The notes beneath the pieces are model-generated. The model worked only from the letters and a program-made list of their open reading frames with translations. It searched no databases and was not told where the DNA came from. Position numbers and translations under genes: made by a program. Shown in pieces: positions 1 to 7,126 of a stretch of DNA of 14,175 nucleotides. How positions within the stretch are numbered: position 1 is the stretch's first letter; each line of letters starts with the position of its first letter. Source of the DNA: Halobacteriovorax sp. (lineage in GTDB: Bacteria; Bdellovibrionota; Bacteriovoracia; Bacteriovoracales; Bacteriovoracaceae); NCBI GenBank assembly GCA_002686115.1, contig NZAF01000007.1:5092-19266 (forward strand), in the 5' to 3' direction.

Positions 1-546
1 GAGAGAATGCAGTTTGATGATCTTATCACCCTTGAGCATACGAAGATGAAACCTCTAGCCGTAAGCCTCGCAGTTGATAAGGACCGGCGAATCATCCTTG
101 GAGCCGAGGTTTCAAGGATTCCCGCATTTGGACATCTTGTAAAGAAATCTGTAAAAAAATATGGATACAGAGAAAACCATCATATACGTGGACTCAATAG
201 ACTCTTTTTAAAAATTCAAAAAACAGTTTCAACAGATGCATTAATTGAGTCAGATGAACATAAAACATATCCAGCTCTTGTGAATCAGTACTTTCATACC
301 AGTGAATACAAGAGATACAAAGGAGGACGTGGATGTGTAGCTGGACAAGGGGAATTGAAAAAACAAGTTTTTGATCCGCTTTTTACCTTAAACCACACTT
401 GTGCAATGATGAGAGATTCAATTAACCGACTTATTAGAAAGACATGGTGTACGACAAAGAAAGTATCAAGACTACAAAATCATATTGATATATTCATTAG
501 CTTTTATAATCGCGATTATCTAAATATTAATTTGACACCAATATAG
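1..546 (+). CDS. IS1-like DDE-type transposase, 3' part (5' end outside window)
   Basis: The reading frame is open from the window edge; the first Met at base 7 is probably internal, because protein similarity begins immediately with the first catalytic-Asp block (QFDDL). The fragment holds the RNase H-like catalytic core. An Asp lies in the first block (D4 or D5 counted from that Met), and a second is D83 in ESDEH. A C-terminal block, LNHTCAMMR followed by RLIRKTWCTTK, resembles the end of IS1-family transposases. By my manual alignment, N129 sits where IS1 proteins usually have the catalytic Glu, so the triad may be DDN rather than DDE. The N-terminal zinc-ribbon/HTH part expected in this group would lie upstream. 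Only 11 bases separate the stop codon from the converging protease gene. I cannot identify terminal inverted repeats because only one side of the element is visible. Family-level assignment is fairly sure; the exact IS family is not. Confidence 0.75.
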   Translation, partial: ERMQFDDLITLEHTKMKPLAVSLAVDKDRRIILGAEVSRIPAFGHLVKKSVKKYGYRENHHIRGLNRLFLKIQKTVSTDALIESDEHKTYPALVNQYFHTSEYKRYKGGRGCVAGQGELKKQVFDPLFTLNHTCAMMRDSINRLIRKTWCTTKKVSRLQNHIDIFISFYNRDYLNINLTPI

Positions 547-557
547 AGGATCAGTTT

Positions 558-1856
558 TTAATTTTTTTGATTAAAAAAGTTCAATTGATATTCAAACATT
601 ATCTCATCATTAAAAATTCTATCAGATATTGAATACGATCTTTGAAAAAAGGTTTCAAACTTCTCACTGATTTCTCCATAAGTTCTACCGGTGTTACTTA
701 ATAACGATATCTTTAAGTCTTTGTATCCTTTATTAAAAGCGTCGAGGTAAAATGACTTTGGCCCTATTGAAAAATACTGCTCGTATCCTATCGATTGATG
801 CTTAGGTATACCTTCAAATTTAGTCGTACCGATATGATGACAGTAGTCTTCAACACATGCTCTAATGGACATATTAATATCTTTAGAGGCGTCTTTAAAA
901 GAAAAGACTCTAAAGTCCTTGATTTTTAAACCAAGCATTTCTCCAGTATTCATATTTAAATATTTACGATTAATGTCTTGAGGATTATTTTTTAAAAATG
1001 ATGATACTGACTTCTCTAGTTCTTCAACTGAATCATTAAAGATATCAAAGCCTATATTTTTAAACCAGTTTTTATGAGGGTAGAGTTTTACCGATTTCGA
1101 GCGTGGACAACTATATCTAAGACCCTGCTCAATATAAGCAAGGTCAACATATGCTGCATGAACAGAGGCTAGTTTTAATTCATTATTTCTTTTTCGAAAA
1201 AAGACAGGACCGCCGCTGTCGCCACTATTTCCTACATGCTCAATAGTGAGGTTAATATCAGAGATATTGTAATTTCTCTCACATTTTGAGAATTTATTAT
1301 AAACTCTTGCCGAGCGATATCTTCTTTCTCTGACGTGATAGTCATTTTCATCGAGTCCATACCCAACTTGAGTGACTCTGTTATGATGAAGACTAAGGTT
1401 TCTTGTGAATTCATACTCGCTTTTGATGACACTTGGATACTTTTCAATCTTAATCTCTTTATCAAGAATCGCCAGTGCTAAGTCATATTCAATTGGACTC
1501 TCAGGTCCTCCATAATCAAAAAAGTCTGGGTGCTTGATCATCTTTCTAATTTTTGAAACTTTGGCCTTAGGATCATCAACATCAAAATCATTAAGATTTG
1601 TGACATAGAGATTGGCCTTAGTACAATGGGCATTTGTTAAAACAAGGCGAGGACTTATAAGAGTACCAGAACACTCAGAAGTCTTACCAAATAATTTAAC
1701 AACGGAGTCAAAACTATTTGTCACATCAATACTTCCATAATAGATGGCATTAGTATTTGCTTGATAGTCATGATCTTCATGAACTTGCTTACCTGGTTGG
1801 CAGCTACTGAGAGTAAAAAGAGGAAGAATAATTGCAATGTTTTTAAAATTTTTCAT
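558..1856 (-). CDS. S1-family (trypsin-fold) serine protease lipoprotein with C-terminal extension
   Basis: The 432-residue protein has a lipoprotein signal peptide: a basic start, a hydrophobic stretch and a lipobox LSSC with lipidation at Cys19. It is therefore probably anchored on the cell surface or in the periplasm. The chymotrypsin-type triad is complete: His77 in LTNAHC, Asp125 in YDLALAI and Ser214 in GNSGDSGGPV. Cys62 and Cys78 match the conserved disulfide flanking the active-site His. The residue six before the catalytic Ser, which sets S1 specificity, is Val208 and not the Asp of trypsin, so Arg/Lys cleavage is not expected. The protease domain ends near residue 265. The last 165 or so residues match nothing I recognise. 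The upstream Shine-Dalgarno is weak. It is transcribed divergently from the IMPDH-like gene and could serve nutrient degradation or, if this is a predator, prey digestion (inference). Confidence 0.88.
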   Translation of the reverse strand: MKNFKNIAIILPLFTLSSCQPGKQVHEDHDYQANTNAIYYGSIDVTNSFDSVVKLFGKTSECSGTLISPRLVLTNAHCTKANLYVTNLNDFDVDDPKAKVSKIRKMIKHPDFFDYGGPESPIEYDLALAILDKEIKIEKYPSVIKSEYEFTRNLSLHHNRVTQVGYGLDENDYHVRERRYRSARVYNKFSKCERNYNISDINLTIEHVGNSGDSGGPVFFRKRNNELKLASVHAAYVDLAYIEQGLRYSCPRSKSVKLYPHKNWFKNIGFDIFNDSVEELEKSVSSFLKNNPQDINRKYLNMNTGEMLGLKIKDFRVFSFKDASKDINMSIRACVEDYCHHIGTTKFEGIPKHQSIGYEQYFSIGPKSFYLDAFNKGYKDLKISLLSNTGRTYGEISEKFETFFQRSYSISDRIFNDEIMFEYQLNFFNQKN

Positions 1857-2044
1857 GAAAGGCTTATATCAGAAAAACTTGGTAGCAGCGCTGTGCGTTG
1901 TAAAATCTTCAAACTTAGTAAGTTATTGTAAATATAAAGTATTAGACCTGAGTTTTTGACAGAATTTCATACTTTTGCAGTCAAAGAGTGCATGACATCC
2001 TAAAAGGGAGCATGTTAGCATTAAGGGACACTCACACATTTATT

Positions 2045-2057
2045 GGAGACTCACATG
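2045..2057 (+). promoter_or_regulatory. Ribosome binding site deciding the start of the IMPDH-like gene
   Basis: GGAG at 2045-2048 is followed by six bases and ATG at 2055. The upstream in-frame TTG at 2043 overlaps this Shine-Dalgarno and has none at a usable distance, so the start belongs at 2055. Confidence 0.75.
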
Positions 2058-3116
2058 GAATTGATGTTTAATGCTTCTGGAATCCTTTCAAGAGGGAAGG
2101 GCCTAACTTTTGATGACGTACTTCTTATGCCTCGTTACAGCGAGATATCATCGAGAAGACATCCTAGTTTAAGAACTAAAATTACTAAAAACCACTCAAT
2201 CGATATTCCGATTGTTTCAGCAAATATGGACACAGTTACAGGTCCAGAGATGGCAATGGCCATGGCCAAATTAGGTGGTCTTGGTATTTTACACCGTTTT
2301 ATGGATCATGAAACTCAAGTAAATGATGTGAAAAATATAAAGAAATTTATTGAACAAGAAGGTCTAAATCTTCCTGTTGCTGCATCAATTGGAGTGAAAG
2401 AAGATGGTATGAGAAGGGCCGATCTTTTAAGTGATACAGGGGTTGATATTTTGACCATTGATATCGCTCATGGTGACTCAATCATGATGATGGAAGTTCT
2501 AGAATATGTTAAAAAGAAGTATCCACATATTGATGTTATCGCTGGAAATGTCGCTTCTCCAGATGGTGTTAAGAGAATGATTGATCGAGGAGCAGATGCA
2601 GTTAAGGTTGGAATTGGTCCAGGAAGTATGTGTACGACAAGAATCATCACAGGTCATGGTGTTCCTCAATTAACGGCAATCGCTCTATGTGTTCAAGAAG
2701 CGATGAAACTTGGAATCCCTGTCATTGCTGATGGTGGTTTAAAGAACTCTGGAGATATGGTTAAGGCCTTATGTGCAGGAGCTAATACTTGTATGGTGGG
2801 TTCACTTGTATCGGGAACTCTTGAAACTCCTGGTGAAGTAAAGGGTGGAATGAAGCAGTACCGTGGTATGGCATCAAAAGCAGCGCAAGTTTCTTGGCGA
2901 GGTGAACTTCCAAAAGGAATGGCCGCAGAAGGTGTTGATACAATGATCCCGTGTAAAGGACCTGCGGAAAATATTATTAACGAGCTTACTGGTGGTATTA
3001 GAAGTGGAATGACTTATCTTGGCGTTGATGCAATTGACAAGATGAAAGAGGTTGCACTTTTTATGGAAATGTCTGCTAGTGGAATGAGTGAGAGTAAGCC
3101 TCACGGTCAAAGATAG
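2055..3116 (+). CDS. IMP dehydrogenase / GMP reductase family protein, CBS-less
   Basis: This TIM-barrel purine nucleotide oxidoreductase interconverts IMP with XMP (guaB type) or GMP with IMP (guaC type). Visible motifs are the N-terminal LTFDDVLLMP, the IVSANMDTV block, and the catalytic loop GIGPGSMCTTR with nucleophile Cys193 and Thr195. Further on are VIADGGLKNSGD and GGIRSGMTYLG. The two CBS domains of typical 480-500-residue IMPDHs are missing, giving 353 residues, close to GMP reductase length. The flap lacks the usual IMPDH Arg-Tyr-Phe motif and reads SWRGELPKGMAAEGVD, with Glu292 conserved. The C-terminal SGMSESKPHG is IMPDH-like. The evidence is mixed, so I give no gene symbol. ATG at 2055 is chosen over a TTG four codons upstream because GGAG (2045-2048) lies six bases before it and overlaps the TTG. 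Probably cotranscribed with plsB, 18 bases downstream. Confidence 0.88.
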   Translation: MELMFNASGILSRGKGLTFDDVLLMPRYSEISSRRHPSLRTKITKNHSIDIPIVSANMDTVTGPEMAMAMAKLGGLGILHRFMDHETQVNDVKNIKKFIEQEGLNLPVAASIGVKEDGMRRADLLSDTGVDILTIDIAHGDSIMMMEVLEYVKKKYPHIDVIAGNVASPDGVKRMIDRGADAVKVGIGPGSMCTTRIITGHGVPQLTAIALCVQEAMKLGIPVIADGGLKNSGDMVKALCAGANTCMVGSLVSGTLETPGEVKGGMKQYRGMASKAAQVSWRGELPKGMAAEGVDTMIPCKGPAENIINELTGGIRSGMTYLGVDAIDKMKEVALFMEMSASGMSESKPHGQR

Positions 3117-3134
3117 TTTTGTAAAAGGATTCAT

Positions 3135-4919
3135 ATGTTTTCAACTCTTGAAAAAAATGTCTTATCTTATCCAAAGTTAAAAGAGCGCATCGATAGAAGT
3201 GATGACCCATCAAAGGCTAAGGCTAAGGCATTAAAAAACCTTCAAGAGATGAAGGCAGATTTTTCTGAACGAGCAATTAAATTATTAGAAAAAGGATTTG
3301 ATGCTGCTTTAACGACTCTTTATGACGGAATTAATTTTAATGAGAATGGAGTTAATTTAAAAGAGCTGATGAAAAAAGGCAGTGTCGTCCTTGTTCCTAA
3401 TCATCAGTCTCATGCTGATTATGTAGCAATTAATTATAAGTTTTATAAAAAATATAATCGACCTCTTTTCGTTGCAGGAGGGGATAACTTAAATATTTTC
3501 CCAATAGGAAAGATATTTAGAAGTGGTGGATGTTTTTTTATTAGAAGATCTTTTCAAAACGATATTTTATATAAGCTTACTATGGAAGCTTATCTCTATG
3601 CTCTTTTAAAACAAAAAGAACCGATTGAGTTTTTCTTTGAAGGAGGAAGAACAAGAAGTGGAAAACTAAGGCCTCCAAAATTTGGTCTCTATAGTATGCT
3701 TCTTGAGGCCCATAGCCACTTACCTGAAGAGGAAAGGGGAGACCTACAATTTGTTCCTGTCTCTATTGCCCATGAGTATGTGCCAGAGCAACGAGCACTT
3801 GCAAAAGAGATGATGGGAGGAAAAAAGGTTAAGGAAAACGCTACCCAGATTCTTGGTCTCTTTAAACTGATTGCTTATCAGTTTGGAAATGTCCATATCA
3901 ATATCAGCCCGCCAATTTCTGCAAGAAAATTAGAAGACGAGCAAGAAAATAAAAAGGCCGTGCTTGATTTAGCTTTTAGAACTTTTAGAAAAGTTGGTAA
4001 ACAAATGGTCGTTACTCCAACATCTCTTCTTGTCTTAATTATGCTTGATGAGACAACTGGGGCCATAAAGTGGTCTGATATCATTGCAAAGGCCAAAGCA
4101 ATTATTCAGTATTCGATGAAGTTTGATATTCCTTTCACTGATAGTCTACAGATGGGAAAATTAGAGAAAACGCTTGGAAGAGCAATGGATATCATGATTG
4201 GAAATGACAAGGTTGAAGTCATTGGACGCCATGATAACTCCACCGTTTTTTATTCTATTAAAGAAGAGTGTCGAGGAGAGTTGTTATTTTTTAAAAATAC
4301 CATCCTTCACCACTTTATTATCCCTTGGACTATAAACTTAGCATGGATTAATTTATTTTCAGGTCGCATTCAAAACGTTGAAGATTTAAAATTATTCTTT
4401 ATGCAACAGCGTGATCACTTAAAACATGAATTCTACCTTCCAACGATTAAAGAATATTTTTATAAGACTCTAAGAGTTTTATCAGACGCTGTAGGAAGAG
4501 ATATTCATTCACTTGATGAATGTATGCAACTTGACTATAGAGAGCTCTATCATGTTGCAACTAATCTCGGTATTTTTTCTCGTGCTCTAAGCTATATTAG
4601 TGAAGCTTATTATGTCGGAGCAAATACACTTTTGGCATTTCACCGTGAAGATGTTGAGCTTTTTAAGGCCTCAGACTTTAATGAAAAATTTAAGCAAGTT
4701 TTTCAAAATGAGATTAAGTTAAACCGCATTATTAAATTTCCAGAAGCTCATAATATTGAACTTATGAAAACGATGCTTAAATACTTTCATCAAAATGATT
4801 ATATAGAAAAAGATGAGGGCTCATATAAGATCGCTGATATTGAAAAGCTAAAAGATTATTTAACAAACCTTGAGACTGAACTTAGAGAGCAGCTCAAATT
4901 TAATTTAAAAGCGATATAA
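3135..4919 (+). CDS. plsB: Glycerol-3-phosphate acyltransferase, PlsB/DHAPAT type
   Basis: This enzyme transfers an acyl chain to the sn-1 position of glycerol-3-phosphate at the inner membrane, the first step of phospholipid synthesis. The four acyltransferase blocks occur in order. Block I is NHQSHADY with the catalytic HX4D (His90, Asp95). Block II is GGCFFIRR (131-138). Block III is FFFEGGRTRSGK (Glu169, Gly170, Gly171). Block IV is FVPVSIAHEYVPE (Pro208). At 594 residues it is shorter than E. coli PlsB (about 800) because the N-terminal part is reduced; it resembles short GPAT/DHAPAT homologues. The C-terminal half (about 290-594) is the helical region of this family. The start is supported by AAAAGGA five bases upstream. 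The unknown gene downstream begins four bases after the stop, suggesting translational coupling. Confidence 0.9.
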   Translation: MFSTLEKNVLSYPKLKERIDRSDDPSKAKAKALKNLQEMKADFSERAIKLLEKGFDAALTTLYDGINFNENGVNLKELMKKGSVVLVPNHQSHADYVAINYKFYKKYNRPLFVAGGDNLNIFPIGKIFRSGGCFFIRRSFQNDILYKLTMEAYLYALLKQKEPIEFFFEGGRTRSGKLRPPKFGLYSMLLEAHSHLPEEERGDLQFVPVSIAHEYVPEQRALAKEMMGGKKVKENATQILGLFKLIAYQFGNVHINISPPISARKLEDEQENKKAVLDLAFRTFRKVGKQMVVTPTSLLVLIMLDETTGAIKWSDIIAKAKAIIQYSMKFDIPFTDSLQMGKLEKTLGRAMDIMIGNDKVEVIGRHDNSTVFYSIKEECRGELLFFKNTILHHFIIPWTINLAWINLFSGRIQNVEDLKLFFMQQRDHLKHEFYLPTIKEYFYKTLRVLSDAVGRDIHSLDECMQLDYRELYHVATNLGIFSRALSYISEAYYVGANTLLAFHREDVELFKASDFNEKFKQVFQNEIKLNRIIKFPEAHNIELMKTMLKYFHQNDYIEKDEGSYKIADIEKLKDYLTNLETELREQLKFNLKAI

Positions 4920-4923
4920 ATAT

Positions 4924-5301
4924 ATGACAACGGCACCTGAGAACTTAAGACTCATATCATGTCAGACAAATGATTTAAGGCTTTGGACTAAAGTTTCAAT
5001 CGATCTTTTAGAATATATTGAAAAAAAGCCCGCTATTAGTCTTTATGAGCCAGATATTTTGATACAGTACAATGCAGGGCAGGATATTTTTCATATTTCA
5101 AGACCTATTGTCGGTCACATTAATAGTAAGACTTATCAGGTCAGTGACTTAAATATGGTCTCATTTGACAGAAATGAAATTGATCTTTCACCTGAAAGTG
5201 ACTTTTCAGATTTAGCAAAGAAAATTCTAAAAAAGGGTGACTTTCTCAGATTGACCTTTTTGTCATCTAGCATTAAAATTTTCCATGACAAAGCAGTATA
5301 A
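4924..5301 (+). CDS. Hypothetical protein coupled to plsB
   Basis: I do not recognise this 125-residue protein. It is soluble-looking, with no signal peptide or membrane segment. Alternating hydrophobic patterns such as DILIQYNA and FLRLTFL suggest a small alpha/beta or beta-rich fold. Its start lies four bases after the plsB stop with no clear Shine-Dalgarno, so it is probably translated by re-initiation after plsB. The gene ends before a strong promoter for infC. Position suggests a link to membrane lipid synthesis, but nothing in the residues shows a catalytic motif. The coding call rests on frame length, position and absence of any competing frame. Confidence 0.65.
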   Translation: MTTAPENLRLISCQTNDLRLWTKVSIDLLEYIEKKPAISLYEPDILIQYNAGQDIFHISRPIVGHINSKTYQVSDLNMVSFDRNEIDLSPESDFSDLAKKILKKGDFLRLTFLSSSIKIFHDKAV

Positions 5302-5312
5302 CTTATTTTGTT

Positions 5313-5340
5313 TTGCCATTTTAAGTAACATAATGATAAT
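5313..5340 (+). promoter_or_regulatory. Sigma70-type promoter of infC
   Basis: A -35 box TTGCCA (5313-5318), a 16-base spacer and a -10 box GATAAT (5335-5340) lie in the gap before infC. Initiation would fall near 5346-5348, giving a leader of about 26 bases that carries the Shine-Dalgarno. Read from the sequence by eye; no transcript data. Confidence 0.55.
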
Positions 5341-5361
5341 ACTGTGTTTTATAAATATTCC

Positions 5362-5375
5362 GGAGGTGAGTTATT
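5362..5375 (+). promoter_or_regulatory. Extended Shine-Dalgarno and AUU start codon of infC
   Basis: GGAGGTGA (5362-5369) is an unusually long match to the 16S rRNA 3' end. It sits at ideal spacing from ATT at 5373. The frame has a TGA stop at 5367-5369, inside the Shine-Dalgarno. Only GTT (5370) or ATT (5373) could then begin the conserved N-terminal domain. AUU is the known infC start in E. coli, where IF3 itself represses initiation at it. Confidence 0.85.
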
Positions 5376-5915
5376 AGAAACAAACAGGGAAGAAAAAACC
5401 AAGGTCCAAGACTTAATGAAGATATAAGGATCCCTGAATGTAGATTAGTTGGTGAGACAGAAGCATATGGTATTGTATCAATGTCAAAAGCTAGAGAGAT
5501 TGCAGACGAACAAGGTTTAGACCTTGTAGAGATTTCACCAAGTGCAAAACCACCTGTAGTTAAAGTCATCGACTACGGAAAGTTTAAATACGATCAACAG
5601 AAAAAAGCTCAAGAAGCTAAAAAGAAACAAGTTAAAATTCAATTAAAAGAAATTCAACTTAGACCAAATATTGAAGCCCATGATTTAGAAACAAAGCTTA
5701 AGAGAGCTTATAAATTTCTTGATCAAGGCGACAAGGTTAAATTCGTTATGCAATTTAGAGGTCGTGAAATGGCCTATCGTGATGCTGGAAAAGAAAAATT
5801 TGAAGGAATCATTGAAGGCGTTCTCGAATATGGTGCTCAAGTTGAGAGTCCTGCAAAGATGATGGGAAATAGAATTATCACAATTCTTGCTCCTTCTAAG
5901 AAAGCTAAAAAATAA
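5373..5915 (+). CDS. infC: Translation initiation factor IF-3 (AUU start)
   Basis: IF-3 binds the 30S subunit, keeps it apart from 50S and checks start-codon and initiator-tRNA choice. From the AUU start the product is 180 residues, the same length as E. coli IF-3. The N-terminal domain carries LNEDIRIPECRLV, GIVSMSKAREIA and LDLVEISPSAKPPV, followed by the DYGKFKY linker and a Lys-rich helix. The C-terminal domain shows KEIQLRPNI, FLDQGDKVKFVMQFRGRE and ITILAPSKK. Starting at the first ATG (5481) would remove about 36 conserved residues and is wrong. The rare start implies IF-3 autoregulation as in E. coli (inference by homology). Unlike most bacteria, rpmI and rplT do not follow directly; they lie about 7.1 kb downstream. 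Confidence 0.95.
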   Translation: MRNKQGRKNQGPRLNEDIRIPECRLVGETEAYGIVSMSKAREIADEQGLDLVEISPSAKPPVVKVIDYGKFKYDQQKKAQEAKKKQVKIQLKEIQLRPNIEAHDLETKLKRAYKFLDQGDKVKFVMQFRGREMAYRDAGKEKFEGIIEGVLEYGAQVESPAKMMGNRIITILAPSKKAKK

Positions 5916-6055
5916 TAGTATAGAATAGGTCTTCTATTAAAGTTACTCAGTTTGTCTTCAAATATTACATTTGTTGTTGTCATATCAGTAGCTTAGGTTG
6001 CTTTAAGTTAAGAAATATATGTCCTCTAAATATAGATTATTACTGTTGTATAAAG

Positions 6056-6061
6056 TATAAT
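6056..6061 (+). promoter_or_regulatory. Candidate -10 box for the signalling operon, possibly leaderless
   Basis: A perfect TATAAT ends seven bases before the ATG at 6069. Initiation at the normal distance would fall at about the start codon itself. No Shine-Dalgarno precedes the ATG, which fits a leaderless message. The -35 region (about 6033-6038, TAGATT) is poor, so this is a weak call. Confidence 0.35.
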
Positions 6062-6068
6062 AAAATTT

Positions 6069-7124
6069 ATGTATAATTTTATTATTTTTGAAGATGATCC
6101 TGTGGATGCGGATATTTTGAATAAGGCCCTTAGTCATCACTTCAACACACAAAGAACAATAATTTCTGGTGAGAATGGTGATATTGTCACATTACTAGAA
6201 TGCCAAAAGCTTGATTGTGTTTTCGTTGATTATAATCTTGGACACAAGAAGGGTTCTGATATTGTAAGAAGAATCCGAAAAATTAATGATATTTTACCAA
6301 TTGTTATGGTAACCGGTCAGGGCTCAGAAAATGTCGCAGTAGACTCTTTTCGTTCAGGGGTTACCGACTATCTTATAAAGGGTAATGAGTTTAATCCTCT
6401 CTTTAAAAAATCAGTCGAAAATATAATTGATAATTACCATACTAAAAATATTTTACGACACCAAAGAAGTGAGATGAAATTTCTTTTTAAATCGCTTTCT
6501 CATGATCTTCAAGAACCAGTAAAAAAAATTATAATGTTTTCTCATGTTTTGTGCGACAAGAAGTTATCAGATGATGAATATAATCAGTTGTTGGAAATGC
6601 TAAATTTGTCAGCAAATGATATTGAAGCAGTCTTTAGAGCGCTAGGCCTATATATTAATTCACTTTCAAGTTCAGAGTTTGAAGAGAGTTTCGTCGATAT
6701 TAGCAAGGTTTTAGAGACAACGATTAATGATTATGGACCTTATTTTGAATCAATCGGGATTAAGCTAACTTATCAGGATAATATTCCTAATATTTATACA
6801 TATCCAGATATTTTTAACGTTATAATAAAGACTATTATTCAGCATGTAGTCAAAGAGTATGCTGTGGATAGTATAAAAAGTAATCTTTATTTATTCTATG
6901 AAATGAAAAAAAACCGACATTCTTTATGTTTAAAAAGACTTCGTGAACAGCTGCCAAGAAAAAACTCAAATGATGTTTACGTTCAGATAGAGCATAATAT
7001 CGCTTTTAAATTATGTCGAAAAATCCTTAGTGCAATTGGTGGGGATATAGATTTTAATGACGAGGGAGAAGTGAAATATATCTCTTTTTCAGTGCCAGTT
7101 ATAAAAGAAAAAGACCAGGTTTAA
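6069..7124 (+). CDS. Response regulator fused to a degenerate histidine kinase (REC-HisKA-pseudoHATPase)
   Basis: This 351-residue soluble protein begins with a receiver domain (about 1-120): acidic pair Asp9/Asp10, phospho-acceptor Asp54, Thr82 and Lys104. A HisKA-type dimerisation helix follows with an intact H-box, SLSHDLQEPVKK (His145). The C-terminal part has the length and end pattern of a kinase ATP-binding domain but lacks its motifs. The N-box Asn position is His259 (TIIQHVVKEY), and no DxGxG (G1) or GxG (G2) box is seen. It therefore probably cannot bind ATP. It may accept phosphate on Asp54 or His145 from the kinases around it, acting as a phosphorelay or scaffold protein (inference). 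First gene of a tight operon; the next begins two bases after its stop. No Shine-Dalgarno is visible, but the receiver fold starts right at this Met. Confidence 0.82.
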   Translation: MYNFIIFEDDPVDADILNKALSHHFNTQRTIISGENGDIVTLLECQKLDCVFVDYNLGHKKGSDIVRRIRKINDILPIVMVTGQGSENVAVDSFRSGVTDYLIKGNEFNPLFKKSVENIIDNYHTKNILRHQRSEMKFLFKSLSHDLQEPVKKIIMFSHVLCDKKLSDDEYNQLLEMLNLSANDIEAVFRALGLYINSLSSSEFEESFVDISKVLETTINDYGPYFESIGIKLTYQDNIPNIYTYPDIFNVIIKTIIQHVVKEYAVDSIKSNLYLFYEMKKNRHSLCLKRLREQLPRKNSNDVYVQIEHNIAFKLCRKILSAIGGDIDFNDEGEVKYISFSVPVIKEKDQV

Positions 7125-7126
7125 AT

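Noticed and set aside
1886..1893. Perfect palindrome CAGCGCTG between the protease and IMPDH-like genes.
   Set aside because: Eight bases occurring once is not enough to claim an operator.
1956..1984. TTGACA at 1956-1961 as the -35 of a promoter for the IMPDH-like gene.
   Set aside because: No acceptable -10 box is found 16-18 bases downstream, so the consensus hexamer may be chance.
1990..2034. Repeated GCATG and AAGGGA words upstream of the IMPDH-like gene, considered as a purine-type regulatory site.
   Set aside because: The repeats are short and imperfect, and I see no resemblance to a known purine operator or riboswitch core.
2012..2071. A 19-codon upstream reading frame (ATG at 2012) overlapping the start of the IMPDH-like gene, a possible leader peptide.
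   Set aside because: Its only Shine-Dalgarno-like GGGAG (2006-2010) is one base from the ATG, too close to work, and the peptide has no telling composition.
2874..3134. An open minus-strand frame across the end of the IMPDH-like gene, and similar short antisense frames elsewhere (for example 3878-4096, 7656-7892 and 11231-11461).
   Set aside because: Each lies opposite a clearly conserved gene and encodes nothing recognisable; they are shadows of the real coding strand.
5481..5915. infC starting at the ATG at 5481.
   Set aside because: This would delete most of the conserved IF-3 N-terminal domain, which is encoded in frame from the AUU at 5373.
5920..5937. ATAGAA/TTCTAT inverted repeat just after infC as a terminator.
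   Set aside because: The stem is only six A/T-rich pairs and no T-tract follows.
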